DNA of 64,000 nucleotides, taken from assembly GCA_964523145.1 (NCBI GenBank), contig CAZFYB010000005.1, forward strand, positions 1-64,000, in the 5' to 3' direction. The notes under the pieces were generated by a model that saw nothing but the letters and a program-made list of their open reading frames with translations, had not been told where the DNA came from and made no database searches. The DNA is from Microsaccharimonas sp964523145 (lineage in GTDB: Bacteria; Patescibacteriota; Saccharimonadia; Saccharimonadales; Saccharimonadaceae). A program made the position numbers and the translations under genes. Below, piece by piece: positions 58,474 to 64,000 of this stretch. Positions within the stretch are counted from its first letter, which is position 1, and the number at the start of each line of letters is the position of its first letter.

Positions 58474-58510
58474 TAGTTTAAGTTAACCATAGACGGTATA
58501 AAATTCCAAC

Positions 58511-59008
58511 CTAGGTGGTATTGGGGAGACCAATTCTACAGGTCAGCTCTCCACTACCTGTTTGGTTTAAAAATATTGTGCCGCCAATCCTTGGACATGA
58601 GCTCGCCGTCACCTTAAAGGCAATGTAATATCCTGTAAATGATCCTTGAGTACCGTAGGCATATGCAGCATCAGAAAACGGAGGAAAGTTTGACATAAAT
58701 TCCGATAAAGCAATTTTAACAGCTTGCGAATTTGCCGTCACTACACCCCCCGCCGGCCAACATCCGCTTGTCCCATCAAGACACGCAGTGCTAAGATCGC
58801 CAGGATATGTACCGTATTTTGCCGCATACATACTCAAACCTTTAACATAGGTATTCAACATGGCCGCCCTACTACTCTCTTGCGCCCGTTGCTGAATGCC
58901 GTTGTACGAAACGATCGTAATCGCCGCCAAAATCGCAATCACCACTACTACAATGAGTAGCTCGACAATCGTAAATCCTGATTCTTTTCGTTCCCACACG
59001 CTTTTCAT
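58511..59008 (-). CDS. Prepilin-leader protein, unknown C-terminal domain (3 of 3)
   Basis: A 165-aa protein. Leader ESGFTIVELLIVVVV and helix SYNGIQQRAQESSRAA. The C-terminal part carries Cys pairs (STACLDGTSGCWPAG; SSCPRIGGTI; ELTCRIG) and ends with LPNTT. FMSNFPPFSDAAYAYGTQGS recalls pilin beta regions. It lies 37 nt upstream of the second member and is probably the first gene of the tandem. Confidence 0.8.
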   Translation of the reverse strand: MKSVWERKESGFTIVELLIVVVVIAILAAITIVSYNGIQQRAQESSRAAMLNTYVKGLSMYAAKYGTYPGDLSTACLDGTSGCWPAGGVVTANSQAVKIALSEFMSNFPPFSDAAYAYGTQGSFTGYYIAFKVTASSCPRIGGTIFLNQTGSGELTCRIGLPNTT

Positions 59009-59048
59009 CTGTACCTACGATACCATAAGCACAAAGCGCTGGGTAGAT

Positions 59049-59077
59049 TTGCCAGGAGCAGGATCGTTACCTATACT
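59049..59077 (+). promoter_or_regulatory. Promoter of the ABC-2 exporter, leaderless
   Basis: TTGCCA (59049-59054), a 17-nt spacer, TATACT (59072-59077), then eight bases to the ATG at 59086. It resembles the priA start region (TATACTAG-GTATATGAA). Confidence 0.75.
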
Positions 59078-59085
59078 AGAAGTAT

Positions 59086-59829
59086 ATGAAAAAACCTATT
59101 GTGAGTGTGCAAGATTTCAGCCTAACGATTGGCGATAAGCAAATCGTAAAAGAGTTAAATTTCGATATTATGCCGGGTGAGGTATTCGCTTTTCTTGGTT
59201 CTAACGGCTCTGGTAAAACAAGTACTATTCGTTCACTGCTCGGTATTTACCAAGCAACAACCGGAAAACTTTTAGTTAACGGCAAAAAACTGGTGCCTGA
59301 AAATGCTTCAATTGTTGGCTACCTCCCGGAAGAACGCGGACTTTACACTCGCTCTAAGGTGCTCGATACTATGATTTATTTTGGCGAGCTAAAAGGTATG
59401 ACCCGCGATGCTGCTCGCGACTTCTCTACCGCTTACCTTGAGCGCGTGGAACTTGCTGATAAAGCAAATGTGAAAATTAAAAAGCTTTCTGGTGGGCAGC
59501 AACAAAAAATTCAACTTGGTGTCGCAATTATGGGCAACCCAAAGCTGCTGATTTTAGATGAGCCAACAAAAGGCCTTGACCCAGTAAACCGTAAGCTTTT
59601 GCTCGATATCGTTGATGAGCTTCAAGCACAAGGAACGGCCGTGATTTACATTACCCACTTAATGGAAGAGGTTGAACGATTAGCTGATCGCCTGCTTATT
59701 TTGAAAGATGGTAAGGCCCGAGCCTACGGTACCGTAGCTGAGGTAAAGAAAGAGTTTAAATCGAAATCAATTGAGGATATTTTTGTGCAAATTTACAAAG
59801 AAAAAAGTAGCGAGGTAGCCCATGTCTAA
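59086..59829 (+). CDS. ABC-2 type exporter ATPase (NatA-like)
   Basis: A 247-aa ATPase: Walker A FLGSNGSGKTSTIRSL, signature KKLSGGQQQKIQLGVA, Walker B LLILDEPTKGLDPVNR, and His switch YITHLMEEVERLADR. The terminal region resembles NatA/drug-export ATPases. The permease gene overlaps by eight bases. Exports sodium, drugs or other small substrates in relatives; here unknown. Confidence 0.95.
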   Translation: MKKPIVSVQDFSLTIGDKQIVKELNFDIMPGEVFAFLGSNGSGKTSTIRSLLGIYQATTGKLLVNGKKLVPENASIVGYLPEERGLYTRSKVLDTMIYFGELKGMTRDAARDFSTAYLERVELADKANVKIKKLSGGQQQKIQLGVAIMGNPKLLILDEPTKGLDPVNRKLLLDIVDELQAQGTAVIYITHLMEEVERLADRLLILKDGKARAYGTVAEVKKEFKSKSIEDIFVQIYKEKSSEVAHV

Positions 59830-61051
59830 ATTACGTTCTGTTATTCGCCACGAATACCTCACTATCGTGAAACAGCCAAGTTTTTGGATTATTATGATCG
59901 CCATCCCCGTAATTATCGGTACCGTGCTCGGCCTCACCTATTTAGGCAATCAATCAAGCTCAGAGCGCATTAACGAAATCGCCAAAGATTTAAAGAACGT
60001 TTCAATTGTTGATAACAGCGGCCTGATTAATGCCGAAGTTGTTCAATCAAGCGGCTTACAAATAAGTCCAGAATCTGAAACTGAAGCACTTCGCGAAGAA
60101 GTAATCGCCGGTGAAAAAGAAGCCTTAATTGTATTCCCTGATACACTGAAGCAAAATCGTGAATATCAAATCTACTTAAGCAGTGACGATCTTACGAAAA
60201 TGAGCGCAGTAGGCTCGCTTGCCGATAGTATTTTAAAGACAAGTTTATTCTTGCCACTCGGTTCAGCCGAAATCATTGCCCTTGCCCAAAACGGTGCAAC
60301 ATCACAAATTACCATATACGAAGAAGGTAAAGAATCGGCTGGGTTTAATGAATACATCGCTCCTGGACTGTTCGTTATTCTGTTCTATATCATCTTCGCC
60401 TTTTCAGTTGGCTACATGCTGACGAGCGTGAGTGAAGAAAAAGAGAACCGATCAATGGAGATGGTTCTTACCTACGTAAACCCACGGACACTAATTGTCG
60501 GTAAGTTATTAGCAGTCAGTTTAGTCACCTTAACTCAAATTTTGTTCTTCACTATTTTGGCGGTGCTATCATTACTGATACTGCAGCAATTTGGCGGTGC
60601 AATGAGCCTTCCGTTTGGTATCGACCTCACGAAAATCGTATTTGATCCCTTCGCCATCTTCTTTGGCGCAGCCTTCCTAGTTGTCGGGTTTTTGATGTAC
60701 GCCGGCTTCATGACCGCAACTGCTGCCGCCGCACCGTCAACGAAAGAAGCCAACAGCTTCTCGAGCGTATTCTTTATTGGCGCATTCGTACCGTTCTACT
60801 TCATCACCCTCATTGCGACTGATCCTGAAAATCCTATCGTGCGTTTCTTAACGTTCTTCCCGCTCACCTCACCGGTCGTTACGCTAATTCGAAATACCGT
60901 GGGCAACCTCAGTCCTGTTGAAGCATGGCTCGCATTGGCCGTCATGACCTTGTTCATGGTGCTTAGTATCTGGATCGCCGTTCGAGCATTTAAGCTCGGC
61001 GCACTTGAGTTCTCTCAGACGATTAAGATTTCGAAGTTGTTTAAACGATAA
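59822..61051 (+). CDS. ABC-2 type exporter permease (NatB-like)
   Basis: A 409-aa membrane protein. One N-terminal helix (about 22-42), a large extracytoplasmic part (about 45-180) with IVDNSGLINAEVVQSSGL, and five helices toward the C-terminus (about 180-400), with MLTSVSEEKENRSMEM between helices as the family signature. It pairs with the preceding ATPase. The end overlaps the convergent recJ by 11 bases. Confidence 0.93.
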   Translation: MSKLRSVIRHEYLTIVKQPSFWIIMIAIPVIIGTVLGLTYLGNQSSSERINEIAKDLKNVSIVDNSGLINAEVVQSSGLQISPESETEALREEVIAGEKEALIVFPDTLKQNREYQIYLSSDDLTKMSAVGSLADSILKTSLFLPLGSAEIIALAQNGATSQITIYEEGKESAGFNEYIAPGLFVILFYIIFAFSVGYMLTSVSEEKENRSMEMVLTYVNPRTLIVGKLLAVSLVTLTQILFFTILAVLSLLILQQFGGAMSLPFGIDLTKIVFDPFAIFFGAAFLVVGFLMYAGFMTATAAAAPSTKEANSFSSVFFIGAFVPFYFITLIATDPENPIVRFLTFFPLTSPVVTLIRNTVGNLSPVEAWLALAVMTLFMVLSIWIAVRAFKLGALEFSQTIKISKLFKR

Positions 61052-62729
61052 TTTCAAGGTGAAGTAATCGGCCCTCTACCGACCGGTTCCCTTGCCACTC
61101 ATTTAATTCCACCGTACACCACACATGTACCCGTGTTCCTGGTTCAACAAAAAAATGCTGTGGGGCGCTAAACGCTAAAACATCCATTTTCTGACCACTG
61201 TCATCTTTTAGTGTCAGCTTAACGTGCTGACTACTGTCGCCCATGCGGCGTTGATTCATCACCAGTACATTTTGAAGGCGGATAATCGGCTGTGGATTGC
61301 CACTGCCAAAAGGCTCAAGTTGAGCAATCTCATCGATCAGTTGTTCAGAAATCTCATTCAGCTCCGCATCAGTATCGGCTTGCGGTAATAGCAAGGCTGC
61401 TTGATGAGTGAGCTTCATTTGTCGGTAATGCTCATTCACCCGCTGGCGAAATGCCGCGATATTTGCCGTTGGCAGTGTCACCCCAGCAGCCAGCTTATGG
61501 CCGCCGCCTTTGATAATAATATCGTCAGAAGCACGAATTGCATCAGCAGCGCTAAAATCACCGTAGCTACGGGCTGATCCTTTCGTTTCTTCACCATGAA
61601 TAGACAGTACGTAGGTTGGTTTCTGATAGCGCTCCAGCAATTTTGCGGCCACAATCCCCACAATGCCGTGGTTCCAACCTTCAGAACTCACTACCAATAC
61701 TGGGTCATTTATAAATTCTTCAGCCTGCACCAGCGCTTCTTTAAAAATCGCATCTTGGTCACGACGGCGAGCCTGATTCATCTCATCAAGCTGACGAGCT
61801 AATCTAAGCGCCTCCATCGGGTCGGTTGCGGTCAGGAGTTCAAGTGTATATTGTGCTGTTTCAAGCCGCCCAGACGCGTTCATACGCGGCCCTAGGCCAA
61901 AGCCAAGACTGCGGGCGTTGAGTGTCTCGGGTCGCACTCCAGCAACGGCCATTAATGCCTTTAAACCCGGCCGTTTTGTTTGCGCCAATACTTTTAAGCC
62001 GTAAAACACATTAGTTCGGTTTTCATCTACCAGGGTCACGACATCACAGACCGTTCCTAGCGCCACTAAGTCGAGGAGCCATTTTTCTTGGCCTTTTGGC
62101 AGACCATCGAGGCGTGTTTGCAGTGCTTGCACTAATTTAAATGCCACCCCTACCCCTGCTAAATCAAGAAATGGATACAAACTATCGTGGTTTTTAGCAT
62201 CTGGCTTGAGGAGGTATTTTTCGTACGCATCCGGGTGATCGGCTAAGAGACGCTTTGGGTTAATAACCCCTACAGCATCAGGTTGAACCTCAGCTACGTT
62301 ATGATGATCAGTCACAATCACCTCAAGGCCGAGCTCGTTGGCCCGAGCAATCTCTTTATGACTCAAACTCCCACAGTCCACCGTTAAGATAAGCTGTGCA
62401 CCTTCAGCAGCAATGCGCTCGACTGCATCTACAGTCAGTCCATACCCCTCAACAAAACGGTTGGGAATAAACGTAGTGACGTGCTCAAAACCAAACTTTG
62501 CCAGCGAATCGATAAGCACGGTACTCGCGGTTAAACCATCAATATCGTAGTCTCCATAAATAGTGATGCGCTCTTGGCGTTCATGAGCTAACACGAGCCG
62601 GTCTACGACAACGTTCATATCAGGCAGTAAAAAGGGGTCGTGTCGTGCATCGTAATTTGGCGATAAAAATACCGCCTTCTGTTCAGCGGTTATCCCCCTG
62701 TTTTTCAGAATGCGGTCAAATACGCTCAT
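61041..62729 (-). CDS. recJ: Single-stranded-DNA exonuclease RecJ
   Basis: A 562-aa 5'-3' exonuclease of the DHH family, for recombination and mismatch repair. Motif I DYDIDGLTASTVL, motif II/III LTVDCGSLSHKE and VTDHHNVAEVQ, the core GLGPRMNASGRL, and DHHA1 motif IKGGGHKLAAGVTLP are present, followed by an OB-fold C-terminal domain (QHVKLTLKDDSGQKMDV). The start overlaps the wHTH stop by one base. Confidence 0.96.
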   Translation of the reverse strand: MSVFDRILKNRGITAEQKAVFLSPNYDARHDPFLLPDMNVVVDRLVLAHERQERITIYGDYDIDGLTASTVLIDSLAKFGFEHVTTFIPNRFVEGYGLTVDAVERIAAEGAQLILTVDCGSLSHKEIARANELGLEVIVTDHHNVAEVQPDAVGVINPKRLLADHPDAYEKYLLKPDAKNHDSLYPFLDLAGVGVAFKLVQALQTRLDGLPKGQEKWLLDLVALGTVCDVVTLVDENRTNVFYGLKVLAQTKRPGLKALMAVAGVRPETLNARSLGFGLGPRMNASGRLETAQYTLELLTATDPMEALRLARQLDEMNQARRRDQDAIFKEALVQAEEFINDPVLVVSSEGWNHGIVGIVAAKLLERYQKPTYVLSIHGEETKGSARSYGDFSAADAIRASDDIIIKGGGHKLAAGVTLPTANIAAFRQRVNEHYRQMKLTHQAALLLPQADTDAELNEISEQLIDEIAQLEPFGSGNPQPIIRLQNVLVMNQRRMGDSSQHVKLTLKDDSGQKMDVLAFSAPQHFFVEPGTRVHVWCTVELNEWQGNRSVEGRLLHLEIIV

Positions 62730-63031
62730 TAGGCAACGTCAGTTGAGGTGCGCTTGGGGCGGGCAGCGTGTTGCTGTGACTTAATAACAATACTTTGTAA
62801 CTCTTTAAAAATTGGGAATTGTTTATTGGTTGCGTAGATTTTCGTGTTACCTTGGCGTTCACTGGTAAGGAAACCGACTTTTTCGAGGCGCTTCAGTTCG
62901 CGTTGAATATTTCCTGGATCTTCTTTGATAAGCTTTGCGAGACCACGTACGTGGGTTCGGAAATCAGGATATTTAGCGTAGACCACTACAATCTTGCGTC
63001 GCACCCGAGATGTAATAAAAACGTCTAACAT
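62729..63031 (-). CDS. Winged-helix transcriptional regulator-like protein
   Basis: A 100-aa protein: a winged helix (TSRVRRKIVVVYAKYPD, then VRGLAKLIKEDPGNIQRELK as recognition part, then VGFLTSERQGNTKIYATNK as the wing). It resembles the ArsR/MarR-like helix-turn-helix family found with nucleotidyl-transferase and toxin-like genes in CPR and archaea. No sensor Cys. It lies in one transcript with recJ (one-base overlap). AAGGGGAAT precedes the ATG. Target unknown. Confidence 0.85.
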   Translation of the reverse strand: MLDVFITSRVRRKIVVVYAKYPDFRTHVRGLAKLIKEDPGNIQRELKRLEKVGFLTSERQGNTKIYATNKQFPIFKELQSIVIKSQQHAARPKRTSTDVA

Positions 63032-63073
63032 ATTCCCCTTTTACTTAATTGCACACACGTCCTGTTGAGTTTT

Positions 63074-63103
63074 ATTCTACACTTTTTACAACGTGTTGGT
63101 CAA
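63074..63103 (-). promoter_or_regulatory. Promoter of the wHTH-recJ operon
   Basis: On the minus strand TTGACC (63098-63103), an 18-nt spacer, TAGAAT (63074-63079). The leader of about 35 nt ends in AAGGGGAAT. Confidence 0.6.
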
Positions 63104-63756
63104 CGCCAATTAAGAACTATTTTGTTAATTTTATCGACTGTTTCCTGGTGATTAGGGATAGTATTCTGATTATAATAGTGATTCGTATCAAAATAATTCT
63201 CTTTTACATCCATGATATGGAGCTCGTCTGCCAGCACGTGTAATTTGTCGACAGCAGAGGCCGATGCAACGGGTGCAGCTATAACAAGCCGAGCAATTCG
63301 CACAGGTTTTAAGAAATCTATAGCAGCGTCTAGTGTCGTGCCGCTGGCAAAGCCATCATTAACTAAAATAACCGTGCGATCACGCAACATTTCGTGCGAT
63401 ATCATGCCGCCATCGCCCAATAAGCGGTTGATTCGCTGGAAAGCTTCGCGCTTTTGCTCTTCGAGATAACCGTGATATTCGGTGGTGTACTCTTCGATTT
63501 CACCAGACGAAAAATCACCATTATAACTAAAAGTCCCGTTTTGATTCACCCCACCAAAGCTGGTATTCTCACCGGGCACCTGGATATCCTCAACGAGGAG
63601 CATGGTTAAGACGCAGTGCAAAGCCGCAGCGATTTGCTCGCCAATCAACACCCCGCCATCACTTAACGCCACCACCGCGCAGTTATCGTAGCGATACCGC
63701 TCAAAGAGTTGTGCGGCAAGTTGTTGCCCCGCGTGTGCTCTGCTCTCAAAATACAT
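63100..63756 (-). CDS. Predicted phosphoribosyltransferase
   Basis: A 218-aa type I PRTase fold. The PRPP loop is VILVNDGFASGTTLDAA (Asn in place of the first Asp of the usual DD). The N-terminal FESRAHAGQQLAAQLFERY and VALSDGGVLIGEQIAAAL match the COG1926 family of predicted phosphoribosyltransferases. Nucleobase substrate unknown; it may serve salvage, useful for an organism that appears to lack de novo synthesis. A TGCTAGAAT extended -10 lies six bases before the ATG. Confidence 0.9.
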   Translation of the reverse strand: MYFESRAHAGQQLAAQLFERYRYDNCAVVALSDGGVLIGEQIAAALHCVLTMLLVEDIQVPGENTSFGGVNQNGTFSYNGDFSSGEIEEYTTEYHGYLEEQKREAFQRINRLLGDGGMISHEMLRDRTVILVNDGFASGTTLDAAIDFLKPVRIARLVIAAPVASASAVDKLHVLADELHIMDVKENYFDTNHYYNQNTIPNHQETVDKINKIVLNWR

Positions 63757-63793
63757 ATGCTTATTCTAGCATGTTGACGAACTTCGTCACTGC

Positions 63794-63799
63794 TATACT
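63794..63799 (+). promoter_or_regulatory. Extended -10 of priA (TGCTATACT)
   Basis: TGCTATACT (63791-63799) ends six bases before the ATG at 63806. The divergent PRTase promoter is within 60 bases. Confidence 0.55.
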
Positions 63800-63805
63800 A
63801 GGTAT

Positions 63806-64000
63806 ATGAAGTTTTATGAGGTTGCGCCTACGCGGATTGTTCGTGCTGATCAAGGTACTTTTACGTATCAGTCTGAAACGCCTCTTCGTATTGGGCAGCT
63901 TGTTACTATTCCGGTCGGCAAACAGCAGCGTGAAGGCTTGGTGGTAAAAGAAGTCGCCAAACCTACTTATGACACAAAAGAAATAACGGCAATTATTGAA
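63806..64000 (+). CDS. priA: Primosomal protein N' (PriA helicase), N-terminal part only
   Basis: 65 residues from the ATG at 63806 to the window edge, translated directly: the frame stays open. The segment (FYEVAPTRIVRADQGTFTYQ, IGQLVTIPVGKQQREGLVV) matches the N-terminal 3'-DNA-end-binding domain of PriA, which restarts stalled replication forks. The helicase part lies outside the window, so this is a family assignment from the N-terminus only. Confidence 0.75.
   Translation, partial: MKFYEVAPTRIVRADQGTFTYQSETPLRIGQLVTIPVGKQQREGLVVKEVAKPTYDTKEITAIIE

Noticed and set aside
1..64000. UGA recoded to Gly (code 25, as in Gracilibacteria)
   Set aside because: RF2 is present, the gene at 43464 ends in TGA after a complete product, and conserved Gly are GGN.
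1..64000. CRISPR array, transposase, rRNA or a DGR reverse transcriptase
   Set aside because: I saw no regular spaced repeats, no transposase or YxDD RT motif, and no rRNA sequence in any frame or strand examined.

Overview
The window is a dense, gene-rich stretch of a Patescibacteria (CPR) genome, most likely Candidatus Saccharibacteria (TM7). I infer this from the Gram-positive-like gene order, the tiny intergenic gaps, and the many pilin-like proteins sharing a GFTIVELLIVVVV leader. The envelope genes fit too: LCP, FtsEX with a CHAP hydrolase, and CAP proteins. The rpsB-tsf-frr-uppS-rseP-proS cluster has lost pyrH, cdsA and dxr. Both release factors are present and at least one gene ends in TGA, so the code appears standard for TGA.

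Layout. 1-14 kb: an order recalling hpf-secA-prfB-ftsE-ftsX-hydrolase-ctpA of Firmicutes, read on the minus strand. It is interrupted by murD, an M16 peptidase, an orphan gene and two pilin-like genes. 14-25.6 kb: serS, a pilin-like gene, a MacB-like ABC pair, an FMN reductase, lysS, greA, a short proS, a CPBP protease, rseP, uppS and frr. 25.6-36.6 kb: a cyclase-like gene, tsf, rpsB, two orphan genes (one of 38 codons), rpmE-prfA-prmC, an LCP protein, lepB, parAB and rplU. 36.7-43.9 kb: surface proteins (CAP, an 876-aa Ig/lectin-like protein and a second protein with the same C-terminal anchor), a zincin, and a GC-rich islet with a J-domain protein. 43.9-53.5 kb: a LiaF-like protein, ileS under a T-box, VKOR, a thioredoxin-fold protein, a zinc-less NrdR, ftsZ, a tRNA, two GC-rich orphan genes and ftsA. 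53.5-64 kb: map, adk, five pilin-like genes, yqeY, rpsU, an ABC-2 exporter, recJ, a winged-helix protein, a PRTase and the start of priA.

The main themes are surface display and host interaction. Eight genes start with nearly the same prepilin leader but carry different C-terminal domains: a formylglycine-enzyme/C-type-lectin fold, two beta-sandwich carbohydrate-binding-like modules, a PA14 domain, a GspG-like domain and unknown domains. The lectin-fold one (2466-3659) ends in a segment that looks like the variable region of a diversity-generating retroelement. No reverse transcriptase or template repeat is visible here, so it would have to be diversified in trans. SecA, LepB, RseP, VKOR and the ABC exporters could serve export of these proteins; the pilus motor genes and prepilin peptidase are not in the window.

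Regulation. Many genes have a -10 box (TATACT, TATAAT or TACAAT, often with an extended TGN) only 6-12 nt before the start codon, which implies leaderless mRNAs. A different gene class is GC-richer, with strong consensus promoters, real Shine-Dalgarno leaders and strong terminators. It looks like an accessory, possibly transferred, layer. One of these genes sits between two copies of the ftsA 3' end, which suggests insertion at that site.
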